From the NCBI GenBank assembly GCA_023301745.1, contig JALZVW010000120.1:1-35831 (forward strand): 35,831 nt of DNA, given 5' to 3'. This document shows, in pieces, positions 27,138 to 35,831 of the stretch. Source of the stretch: Arenicella sp. (GTDB lineage Bacteria > Pseudomonadota > Gammaproteobacteria > Arenicellales > Arenicellaceae). The notes beneath the pieces were generated by a model. It did no database searches. It worked only from the letters and a program-made list of their open reading frames with translations, and was not told the origin of the DNA. A program made the position numbers and the translations under genes. Numbering within the stretch: position 1 is the first letter of the stretch; every line of letters starts with the position of its first letter.

Positions 27138-30131
27138 ATGGTTAAGCTAAACTCTAGCGCAGTAAAAATTAGGTACATCGCATCATTTTGTCTCGCGGCG
27201 TTAATATCAAACGCAAGTGTGTTGCACGCCGCAAGCGACAACGAAAACGCATTTGATACGGAAAAACTGGCTGACTACCGAGCCTCAGTAATACAAATGA
27301 AAGAACAATCGCGAGGCCCGTTTAAACGTCTCAGGTGGTTCTGCGTCGACGGCACAGTTCTGCCACCTAAAAGTGGCGCATGCCGAGACCACGGCGGCGG
27401 TCGCCAGCATGGTCAATGGAGTGACGCGACAATGGAACTACGTGATCACGGTTTCATTATTGGCAATGTTCTTGCGGCAACCAAGCCGATAGAATTAGCC
27501 AATAATTATTCGCCCGACGGCGAACTCCAAGCAATTTTGCTAGAACAATTTTTAATCGATGCCGATGACGGCTGGATCCTTAGAAAGGCACGCTCGTATC
27601 GAGGCGCTTTTCAGATTGAAAACGAACAAGAGATGGGCACCAGAATACTCCAAGCCCTAAGCTCTAAGAGCATTCCGATTGAGCGCCGCTATTTATTAAC
27701 CCTTGAAGCGTTTAAACGCTTGCCGTCAACTTCTGGCGATCAATCACTCGTTAATAAAGTACGTACCAGTGCCAGCAATTTGAATAATGCCGACAAAGGG
27801 TTTAGCAAGTTGCGCAATAGCATTCACGGAAAATTGAGCGCAGACGACGCGGCACGAGTGCGGGCTTACGCCACGAGCAACAAACAGTTACCGGGTTACG
27901 CCAGCATGCTCGAGCTGGCTAACGATATAGACCAGATATTCTCATCAAGTAGCGTCGAGACAACCTTATCTAATTTAGCTAAGTTTGCCCCGGCCGAGTT
28001 TCAAGGCCACCTTGAACAATGGCAATCGAGCGATAGCCAAGATCAAAAATTTAGCGCTTTAGCCGATGCCCTGTTTTGGTTGAGGGAGTATGTAACTCAA
28101 AATAGTCAAACGCGTTTTGAGGGCTTCGGGCTGGTCGCACAGCTGGAGCAAGCTGCATTTTCAAGTGGTAGCTTGCTACGTGAGTCTTACCAGCAAAAGC
28201 CGCTGAATGGTAGCGCAGGTACTTCACGACAGAAGATACTATCGTCATTAATTAGTAGCCACAAAATGCTGTACGGCGTCGGTCTATTAACCAAGGCCGA
28301 ATTTTCTCAAGCTAATGAATGGGTAGAAGCCACTCTCGGCCAAATAGATAACAATGGCCGCGCAGAAACGCCGCTAACGCTAGCCCGTTATCAATCGCTG
28401 CTACGCAACTTAGAACGCATTCCAGTTTGGTCAGAGCGACGCGTGCAATTCTTTTTTGGCGCTCAGGTAAAACGCTTTTCAGCCATCGAGCCGCTTACCC
28501 ATACCTATGTACCCGATCGCTTACGGGGCTCACCATTGCTCACCTACACCGAGCTTCTTAAAACTCTTACTGCAGATGCCGCTACCCTGTCTGGCGTGCA
28601 GCACAACTTCTTTGACGAACCGATCAGCTACGGTTTTAGAGTGTTAAATTCAGGTGTCGCACGCGGCGAACTCCATACTCCAGAAACATTAGCAGCGCTT
28701 AAACTTAAACCAGAAGAACTGGTATTGGTGGTGCCCGAAACACTCGCGGATCTACCCGCGGTCACAGGAATACTTACCGCGTTTGAAGGAAACCAGTTGT
28801 CGCACGTGCAGCTCCTTGCTCGAAATTTGGGCGTTCCCAACGTCGTCGTGACCCAAGACCTGATTAATCAACTTCCCAAATATTATGGCAAACGAATCGA
28901 AATTTTGGCCAGCAGCAACGGCGTTGTATCAGTAATCCTGCTAGCCGATGAGCAACAGCAAAGAAGCAGTGACACTCAGCCAGTGCCCGCGAACCAAGTG
29001 CCGGATTTTCTGATTAAAGTTAACCAAGCTAAGCTTGATCTGACGCAAACAAAATCGATTTCGCTCACAAACCTAGACGCAAACGCGTCGGGGGTAACCG
29101 TGGGCCCTAAAGCCGCTAAGGTCGCGCAACTCAGCAAGCAGTTTAAAGGCAAAGTTCCTCCAGGAATCGCAATTCCTTTTGGAAGCTTTAGAAAATTATT
29201 TGACGACAATTTACACCCAAGTGGTGTGACCATGTTTGACTGGCTTAAAGACCAATACTCTCGAATGAGTTCTTTAAAAGGCGCTGAGTTGAGCGATTTT
29301 CAGAACAAGTTTCTTAATGAGTTATCAGCCTGGTTTTTGACGGTCGAACTCGCCCCTGAGTTCATTGCTGACTTGCGAGAAAAAATGCATTCGGAATTCG
29401 GCGATGATGGTAGCTATGGCGTTTTTGTCCGCAGCGATACTAACGTAGAAGACCTACCTGGATTTACCGGAGCAGGATTAAACCTAACCGTTCCTCATGT
29501 CGTTGGTTTTGATGCGGTTGTCGAATCAATTCGTAAAGTGTGGGCCTCGCCTTTTAGCAAGCGCGCCTTTGGTTGGCGTCAAGCAAGAATGGATAAACCT
29601 GAACATGTATACACCGCCATCTTGTTACATAAGAGTGTCGAGTCAGATAAATCAGGTGTTCTGGTAACCACTGATATTTTCGATGCCCAAGAAGGCAAAC
29701 TGTCCGTGGTATTAAATGAAGGGGTCGCGGGTGGTGTTGATGGTCTATCGGCCGAGAGCGTTAGAATTGATCGAGCTACCGCCGAGATCGACCTGCTGGC
29801 CAGCGCCACGGCTGACGTTAAACGAATATTGTTAGAACAAGGCGGCTCACAATTGGTTCCCGCAAGCGGCGCCGAGCGGCAACTCAATGACAAAAACGTA
29901 CGGGACCTGATCGAGTTCAGCGAGCACGTTGGAGGCTGGTTTAGTGATGACAAAAATGCCATCGCCGATGTTGAATTTGGCTTTAAGAATGACGAATTTG
30001 TGCTATTTCAAATAAGGCCATTGGTTGAATCGTCTGTCGGGCGCTCGGACCCTCGGCTAGTTGAGATGGACCGAGCCTTCAATGAACATGCATCGACATT
30101 GGTCAACCTTAGTCTGGCGCCAGAAAATTAA
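27138..30131 (+). CDS. secreted PEP/pyruvate-binding-domain (glucan water dikinase-like) protein
   Basis: 997 aa; signal peptide 'YIASFCLAALISNASVLHA'; phosphohistidine-type 'GNQLSHVQLLARNLGVPNVVV' (His codon 28803..28805) precedes ATP-grasp 'VFVRSDTNVEDLPGFTGAGLNLTV', 'IRKVWASPFSKRAFGWRQ', 'IADVEFGFKNDEFVLFQIRPLVES'. Confidence 0.88.
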   Translation: MVKLNSSAVKIRYIASFCLAALISNASVLHAASDNENAFDTEKLADYRASVIQMKEQSRGPFKRLRWFCVDGTVLPPKSGACRDHGGGRQHGQWSDATMELRDHGFIIGNVLAATKPIELANNYSPDGELQAILLEQFLIDADDGWILRKARSYRGAFQIENEQEMGTRILQALSSKSIPIERRYLLTLEAFKRLPSTSGDQSLVNKVRTSASNLNNADKGFSKLRNSIHGKLSADDAARVRAYATSNKQLPGYASMLELANDIDQIFSSSSVETTLSNLAKFAPAEFQGHLEQWQSSDSQDQKFSALADALFWLREYVTQNSQTRFEGFGLVAQLEQAAFSSGSLLRESYQQKPLNGSAGTSRQKILSSLISSHKMLYGVGLLTKAEFSQANEWVEATLGQIDNNGRAETPLTLARYQSLLRNLERIPVWSERRVQFFFGAQVKRFSAIEPLTHTYVPDRLRGSPLLTYTELLKTLTADAATLSGVQHNFFDEPISYGFRVLNSGVARGELHTPETLAALKLKPEELVLVVPETLADLPAVTGILTAFEGNQLSHVQLLARNLGVPNVVVTQDLINQLPKYYGKRIEILASSNGVVSVILLADEQQQRSSDTQPVPANQVPDFLIKVNQAKLDLTQTKSISLTNLDANASGVTVGPKAAKVAQLSKQFKGKVPPGIAIPFGSFRKLFDDNLHPSGVTMFDWLKDQYSRMSSLKGAELSDFQNKFLNELSAWFLTVELAPEFIADLREKMHSEFGDDGSYGVFVRSDTNVEDLPGFTGAGLNLTVPHVVGFDAVVESIRKVWASPFSKRAFGWRQARMDKPEHVYTAILLHKSVESDKSGVLVTTDIFDAQEGKLSVVLNEGVAGGVDGLSAESVRIDRATAEIDLLASATADVKRILLEQGGSQLVPASGAERQLNDKNVRDLIEFSEHVGGWFSDDKNAIADVEFGFKNDEFVLFQIRPLVESSVGRSDPRLVEMDRAFNEHASTLVNLSLAPEN

Positions 30132-30180
30132 GTCCTCGATGCAATCCCTAAATTTAACTCTTCAAAAAGGCCGAAGCAAT

Positions 30181-31470
30181 ATGTCACTAAATGTTATTAG
30201 AGCGATGATTAACACAGGCGTTGTAATCAGCCTGCTAATGAGTAGCAATGTATCGCTAGCCTACCCGATTGATGGTTATCCCGAAACGGGTATTCGTCGC
30301 CTCGAGTATTACCGCTTAAGTGATAGCGGTGAAATTAAAGGTAAGTCGTTATACGAAGGCGCCAAACGCTTATCAGATGACATTCGCCCACGCCTGATCA
30401 ACAAAAAAACCGCTGCTAAATTACCACAATTAAATAAAGCTGTGAGCGCTCGGCTAGCACCGTTAATTCCTGAGCAGGCGCACCGTTATAGTATTTCGGT
30501 GCTTGACTTAAGCAACCCAGATACGCCTATTTATGCTGAGCACAATGGTGATTATCGCAGCAATGTCGGCAGCGTCGGGAAATTACTCGTCGCGGTTGCC
30601 TTGTTCTCAAAGTTACAAGAGCTTTATCCAGACGACGTGGAAAAACGGCGCCAGATACTCAAAAACACAGTTGTAACCGCCGACGAATTCGTCAATAGCG
30701 ATCACCATAAGGTAGGGTTTTGGGATGTCGAAAAACGCCAGCTAACGCGGCACTCTTTACATGTCGGCGATCAAGGAAATCTCTACGAATATTTGGATTG
30801 GGCACTTTCGCCCAGCTCAAACGCGGCCGCGGCAATGCTCCAGCGAGAGTTGATATTACTCAGCCATTTTGGCAAAGCCTACCCTGTCAATGACGAGATT
30901 GCTCAATCATATCTCGAACAAACCTCTAAGACAGACCTTGGCACACTTTTTCTGGAGGCCATGGTGGCTCCACTAAAAGCCGCAGGCATTGACACCGAAA
31001 AGCTACGCCAAGGGAGCTTTTTCACCCGCACCGGAAAGAATAGAGTGTTAGGCACTAATAGCTATGGGAACCCACGGGAACTAGTCAAGCTACTCTATTT
31101 AATGGAAACAGGAAAACTGGTAGATGAGTTCTCGAGCACCGAGCTCAAGCGCCTTATCTATTTAACCGAAAGGCGAATTCGCTATGCATCACACCCAAAC
31201 TTAAATCCACATTCTGTGTATTTCAAGTCGGGCTCTCTCTACAGTTGCCAAGCCGAAGAAGGTTTCACCTGTGGTAAATATAAGGGTAATAAACGGAACT
31301 TGTTGGCGTCAGTCGCCATCGTAGAGTCACAAGAAGATGGTAAAAATTACCATTATCTGGTCGTGGTTCAATCCAATGTGTTGAAAATAAATTCGGCGGT
31401 TGCTCATCAAACAATAGCGGCACGGATACACAAACTGATTAAGTCACTGCATCAAGATTCAGCAGAATGA
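30181..31470 (+). CDS. secreted class A beta-lactamase-fold serine hydrolase
   Basis: ORF opens at 30061; ATG 30181 gives a signal peptide; SxxK 'SVGK', 'SSN', 'KSG' motifs. Confidence 0.85.
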   Translation: MSLNVIRAMINTGVVISLLMSSNVSLAYPIDGYPETGIRRLEYYRLSDSGEIKGKSLYEGAKRLSDDIRPRLINKKTAAKLPQLNKAVSARLAPLIPEQAHRYSISVLDLSNPDTPIYAEHNGDYRSNVGSVGKLLVAVALFSKLQELYPDDVEKRRQILKNTVVTADEFVNSDHHKVGFWDVEKRQLTRHSLHVGDQGNLYEYLDWALSPSSNAAAAMLQRELILLSHFGKAYPVNDEIAQSYLEQTSKTDLGTLFLEAMVAPLKAAGIDTEKLRQGSFFTRTGKNRVLGTNSYGNPRELVKLLYLMETGKLVDEFSSTELKRLIYLTERRIRYASHPNLNPHSVYFKSGSLYSCQAEEGFTCGKYKGNKRNLLASVAIVESQEDGKNYHYLVVVQSNVLKINSAVAHQTIAARIHKLIKSLHQDSAE

Positions 31471-32420
31471 TACTCTTCAACTATTCGATCTAAGTACTTA
31501 ATCACTTGCTCTAAAACAGCGCTGCCGTTTGGCATATTAGACAGCGCAACAGCGATGTATTTATGCCCATTTTCTGATTCAATAATAGCGCTGTCGGAAT
31601 GATAGGTGCGCCAAGTGCCTGATTTTCGAAAAATTTCAGCGGTGGGATTTTCACTTTTCAAGCCTTTGACGAACTTATGTTCGATCGCCGAATCGGACAA
31701 AATATCTTTGATTAACGGGCAATAATCTGGATCGGTTAACTCATTGCGTTGCAACATATAATAAAAGCGCGCGACCTGAATACCGGTTGCCGCATGACTG
31801 AAGTTGGTAAGAGGGTCTCGCTTCCACGCAGGCTTCTTGCCATAAGGCTTGCCAACCCAGAGCCCTCCTCCGGCGTTTCTATCATAAAATTGATAACGTT
31901 CAGACTGTAGAATTTCGGCTATCCGTTCGGCCCCCACTAGCTCATAGAGATAGGTCGCATCACGATTCGATGAGTGGCGTATCATATTAACCAGCGCTGT
32001 ATCAATTTCAGGCGTTAAGCTTAAGTTATCTTGATGCACCTCTTCAAACACAGCAAGCATGATCGCAAGCTTCGGTAAACTGGCAGCATAAAAAGAAGTT
32101 CCGCCATTAGCATGTGCAAGCTTAGGACTATTTAGGTCCGTAATATCGACCAAGGTAATTGACAGCTTATTGCCCTTAATATAGTTCGCCAACTTATTTG
32201 CTGCCACCGATTCATTGAGCATATTCTGAAGCGTGTTATCTGCCTCAGCGGGGAACTCGCCCAATGATTTAAGGGAAGTCACCCCAGATAAATTACTCGG
32301 TGCAGCGTTTGAAGAACTCTGTTGAGCGAGTGCTAACGGTGGCTGCAAGAATGCCAACGCCGCGAAAAAAACAATAGAGAACGACCTAACGGCTCGCCGC
32401 ATGAAGAAAACAATATTCAT
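31452..32420 (-). CDS. secreted class A beta-lactamase-fold serine hydrolase
   Basis: 322 aa; signal peptide; SxxK 'SLPK', 'HSSNRD', 'FRKSGTWRTYHSDSAII'; overlaps the convergent gene by 19 bp. Confidence 0.88.
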   Translation of the reverse strand: MNIVFFMRRAVRSFSIVFFAALAFLQPPLALAQQSSSNAAPSNLSGVTSLKSLGEFPAEADNTLQNMLNESVAANKLANYIKGNKLSITLVDITDLNSPKLAHANGGTSFYAASLPKLAIMLAVFEEVHQDNLSLTPEIDTALVNMIRHSSNRDATYLYELVGAERIAEILQSERYQFYDRNAGGGLWVGKPYGKKPAWKRDPLTNFSHAATGIQVARFYYMLQRNELTDPDYCPLIKDILSDSAIEHKFVKGLKSENPTAEIFRKSGTWRTYHSDSAIIESENGHKYIAVALSNMPNGSAVLEQVIKYLDRIVEEYHSAES

Positions 32421-32435
32421 AGTATTTTTATTTAA

Positions 32436-34067
32436 TTACGTTGTTTGCTTCAAGGTGAATTTATTTTCAGTACTAAGCCCTGAGCTATCTCTGGCTATCA
32501 ATTTTACCTCAAGGTCGCTATGACGTTCTGGAACATGGCCGATAAATAACAGATCAGGCTTACTAATAAACTTCAACCAGCCTGGTAGATCATTGCCATC
32601 GCTCAAGGTGGCATCAAACTCAAGATTGTCACTGGGGTCAGCAGGTACAAAGGTGTCAGTCGGCACACGGAAATTCAACTCCCGCCCCGGCGTTACGCTA
32701 ACCATGTCAAACGGTTGGTTTAGTTTAGGCGCTTCATGCGTTTGGGTGTCTAAACGAACTTGATATTCAACCGCGACTTTACGCGCAAAAATCACCCACA
32801 CTACGCCTAGTGCCCCGCAGACAAGCGCCAGCTCTTTGATGCCCCAGCCCAACCAATGCAAGGCAATGTAAATAAGGCCAGCTTGGATTAGGTCGCCCAT
32901 TCTCCAAAACAAGGTATCTATCGCTGTTTTGCCCTCAAATTTTTCTTGGTGAGTGACGGGCAAGAATAGAGTCTGACGAACCGTGTTTGTAATTGAATAA
33001 TCCAAACAATTATCAATCGTCTTTACCACGTAAATTAGGGTAAATATGGGGAAAAAACCACCCAAGCTATAAATCACGGTGATCACCACCGGCATAATCA
33101 TAATCGCCACACTCATCCCAAATGTGATAAGAATTCGACTAACAAAAAACATTTGGAAAAACAAAGTGATCGCAGTCACCCAAAAAGCAAAGTTGGCATA
33201 GACCGCCCCGATATAACGCTCTCGCTCATCTAGGTTCACCAGACCAAGCTCATTGACCTTAATCAGCAAGGACTCGGCAAATAGATATTCGCCGGTACTG
33301 TTTATGATATTCAACAACAGCGCATAAATGGCAATTAGAATCATAAACTTGGAGTTCAGAACAACGCTCACACTGCCCAATAGACTCTTGTTCTTGGGTT
33401 TATGCATATCGCAATCAACACACCTAGATTCATTTGGAACTAGCTTACGCGACGCATAAGGCAATACGGCGGTGACACCAATAACCAATGATGCCAAATA
33501 CAAACCTGAACCAAGCCCCATCATGCTGATGACATCACCCGCAATTTTAGAACCAATCAACCCACCCAGAGAGGCACCTATCAAAATCACAGGAAATATA
33601 CGTTTGCCACTTTTTACATTAAAGGAGCCGGTGGTAAACACCCAGAACTGCGACACCATCATCACGCCATAAATCGATACCCAAACATAGTATGGGTAAC
33701 CAATCGCAACATTCATGTTGTAAAGCAAGGCAAAGCCAAAGCCCATGGCCGAGAACATTAATGCCAGCGACATAACCAGCTTTTCACGCGAGCAGCGTTG
33801 AAACATTCGGCTGTAAATCGGCATAAACAAGAGCAACACTAGTGCAGCAACCCCTGTAGCGTAGGCTTTTGCGTCCGCTGAGCCAGACGATATAAGAAGC
33901 GGCTCACGTATCGTTTTAAAAATATAATACGAAATCACAATCAAACACGCGTATATAAAGTAGATCGCAATAGACCAACCCTCGCCGGCACGAACCTTAG
34001 TGAACAGGCTGATAAACCGTTCTAAACTATTAAGTTTTGGAGTGACTATATTGCTTGTTTGATTCAT
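32436..34067 (-). CDS. NTP/NDP exchange transporter-like (ADP,ATP carrier/Tlc-type) membrane protein with C-terminal cadherin/dystroglycan-like domain
   Basis: 543 aa; 'SYYIFKTIREPLLISSGSADAKAYATGVAALVLLLFMPIYSRM', 'TAIDTLFWRMGDLIQAGLIYIAL'; C-terminal 'LNFRVPTDTFVPADPSDNLEFDATLSDGNDLPGWLKFISKPDLLFIGHVPERHSDLEVKLIARDSSGLSTENKFTLKQT' matches the CADG pattern. Confidence 0.8.
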   Translation of the reverse strand: MNQTSNIVTPKLNSLERFISLFTKVRAGEGWSIAIYFIYACLIVISYYIFKTIREPLLISSGSADAKAYATGVAALVLLLFMPIYSRMFQRCSREKLVMSLALMFSAMGFGFALLYNMNVAIGYPYYVWVSIYGVMMVSQFWVFTTGSFNVKSGKRIFPVILIGASLGGLIGSKIAGDVISMMGLGSGLYLASLVIGVTAVLPYASRKLVPNESRCVDCDMHKPKNKSLLGSVSVVLNSKFMILIAIYALLLNIINSTGEYLFAESLLIKVNELGLVNLDERERYIGAVYANFAFWVTAITLFFQMFFVSRILITFGMSVAIMIMPVVITVIYSLGGFFPIFTLIYVVKTIDNCLDYSITNTVRQTLFLPVTHQEKFEGKTAIDTLFWRMGDLIQAGLIYIALHWLGWGIKELALVCGALGVVWVIFARKVAVEYQVRLDTQTHEAPKLNQPFDMVSVTPGRELNFRVPTDTFVPADPSDNLEFDATLSDGNDLPGWLKFISKPDLLFIGHVPERHSDLEVKLIARDSSGLSTENKFTLKQTT

Positions 34068-34590
34068 TTTTATATTTTACGCATCTGTTTACAGAGAATA
34101 TTCATACATAGCAAAAATGGTTACGGGCTGATAATCCCCACGAAGCAACGATTGTCTGCTACAACAGATAAATAGGTTCTCAAGTCGTGACGCAAACTAA
34201 CAACAAGAAGCTTGTTCTTACTTAGACCTGAGATGCAATAAAAAACACACTTCCTAATTTATCATTTCACTCATCTACCGTTGACCACTATAGTAAAATT
34301 GGCATTGCTTTCCTACCCGCTCGACTACTAGAAAATCATTCGCTTTGGATATTTTTGGTCAGATCAGTGAATCTCGCCAAAGACAACAAAGGCTGTTAAA
34401 ACAACGTATCAACCGAAAAATAAGAATTTGACGCCTACCTTTTATTCTCTGAGCCAATATTAATCACAATAATCTTCAATGACGCCTACTTTTTAGTGAT
34501 CAGGCTCCGTTTAGATTAAATCGCGGTTGACTAAGGCCGCCCTGCCTCTCAAACTACTTAATTGTATTGATGCGCACTCTGGTTCTGAAA

Positions 34591-35076
34591 ATGAAATTAA
34601 AACTAATTCTAGTCTTGTCTCTTACATTGCTTTTTATAAGCGCCTGTTCTCAGAAAAGAAAGGTGACGGTTTCCGGCACAAAAAAGAGTGATATCTTAGA
34701 AGCCTCTAAGCAACCAATATACAGCGTTAATTTGATTAAAAAAGAAATTCCTGAAACCCTAAAAGACTTAAAAGTGGTATATCAGGCTCCCAAAGACTGC
34801 GCTGAATATAAACAAGAACTATTATTGTTAGACTCAGTTTTAGGCGAAGATTTGATCGACAAGGCCGATGAAAAAAACAAAAAGACCACCGTCAATCTTG
34901 GTAAAGCGATAGGCAAACAAGTTGAATCGACCATCCCATTTAATAGCGTTATCAAGTCACTCTCGGGCGCTAAAAAACATGAGAAAGCACGTTTATCAGC
35001 ATTTATCAGAGGGCAATCTCGTCGATCGTACTTAAAAGGCTGGGCGGCGGCTAGAGACTGTCAGACTAAAGACTAA
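34591..35076 (+). CDS. lipoprotein, hypothetical
   Basis: ORF opens at 34567 (TTG); ATG 34591 gives 'MKLKLILVLSLTLLFISACSQ' lipobox. Confidence 0.65.
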   Translation: MKLKLILVLSLTLLFISACSQKRKVTVSGTKKSDILEASKQPIYSVNLIKKEIPETLKDLKVVYQAPKDCAEYKQELLLLDSVLGEDLIDKADEKNKKTTVNLGKAIGKQVESTIPFNSVIKSLSGAKKHEKARLSAFIRGQSRRSYLKGWAAARDCQTKD

Positions 35077-35167
35077 CTATCATGCTTAATGTGAAGCTGA
35101 CCCGCTTATCAGCCTCAAGCATAATTAACTGTGCGGCGTTAATAGAACCTACCAAAGACAGGGTTTA

Positions 35168-35659
35168 TTAAAAACCTTGTTGGTAGGTTAGCCAGTTATT
35201 GTCACGTTTAGATTTTGCCTTAGTAAATGAAATATCACTTTTTTTGACATCTCTTTCTCCAAGCTTTTCTTTTGTATAAAGATACAATTTATCGTCTCTG
35301 ATAGTGAAGGCTTGGGGGTCAGAAACAATCAGTTTGTTGTTTGCGATTGAATACGCGCAATAGCCACCATATTGCGGTGAGAATTTTTCTGGGTTGTCTA
35401 GAAATCGATCTCGATTTTCGGCAGAAGAAAAATACCAAGTAACGTTATTATATTCACAAGTATGATCAGTATTTCCTTTAACAGCCCGTTCTTGGTCAAA
35501 ATACGCAACCGGATCATAACCGTCAATAGCGACACCAGCCACATTTGTCGATACCCGAGCAGGCTTATCAACTGGACTAAAATTTTTCGGCGTTTCAGCC
35601 GCAAATAAAGGCAGTGACAACAGGATTACTAGTGAAACCAAATGTTTAGCGATTTTCAT
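35168..35659 (-). CDS. YHS domain-containing secreted protein
   Basis: Signal peptide; 'VAIDGYDPVAYFDQERAVKGNTDHTCEYNNVTWYFSSAENRDRFLDNPEKFSPQYGGYCAYSI'. Confidence 0.92.
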   Translation of the reverse strand: MKIAKHLVSLVILLSLPLFAAETPKNFSPVDKPARVSTNVAGVAIDGYDPVAYFDQERAVKGNTDHTCEYNNVTWYFSSAENRDRFLDNPEKFSPQYGGYCAYSIANNKLIVSDPQAFTIRDDKLYLYTKEKLGERDVKKSDISFTKAKSKRDNNWLTYQQGF

Positions 35660-35831
35660 TTTTTATTCTCTTTAATTATACCAAGGCCCGACTACGCAAG
35701 GTTACATTACCACAAATGGTTAAAACCTTAACATGCGCCGAATCATCTATACTCTATAGGACCAGTGTAAACATAAGTTTCTTGCGCCCCAACTAAACAG
35801 CCATAACCCGAAAGCCTTACTAGTCACCTTA

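Noticed and set aside
29579-29962. Minus-strand ORFs inside the dikinase gene (also 28051-28248, 28628-28840, 28976-29233)
   Set aside because: Antisense shadows of a strongly supported CDS; compositionally implausible proteins.

Overview
About 35.8 kb of a gammaproteobacterial-type chromosome (assigned from protein families only; taxon not tested). No rRNA, tRNA or CRISPR array was recognised. Main content, left to right: small hypotheticals; hemerythrin-like protein, DUF4166-like protein and an orphan receiver domain; nitroreductase; MATE exporter; GFA, DUF4870-like and YciI-like small proteins; an Nramp-fold transporter followed by uxuA; HAD hydrolase; sulfotransferase; DCC (DUF393) protein; methyltransferase; KTSC-like protein; 2-keto-4-pentenoate hydratase-like protein; secreted beta-helix protein; PL7 alginate lyase plus a companion lipoprotein; GlxA-type regulator divergent from rhodanese and GNAT genes; a pqiA-pqiA-pqiB-pqiC operon; and a convergent four-gene cluster. 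Strongest leads: (1) the four-gene cluster pairs a signal-peptide-bearing glucan-water-dikinase-like protein with a nucleotide-translocase-like membrane protein carrying a C-terminal cadherin/dystroglycan-like domain, plus two secreted SxxK serine hydrolases, suggesting ATP-dependent chemistry in the periplasm; (2) the first pqiA gene is interrupted by an in-frame TGA at the position of a conserved CxxC cysteine; (3) two diverged copies of a ~215-bp intergenic element share a hairpin, an SD-like motif, a short ORF and an in-frame stop at the same codon; (4) an Nramp-fold protein next to uxuA lacks the canonical metal-binding motifs. All family calls were made by eye from the translations; no searches were run.
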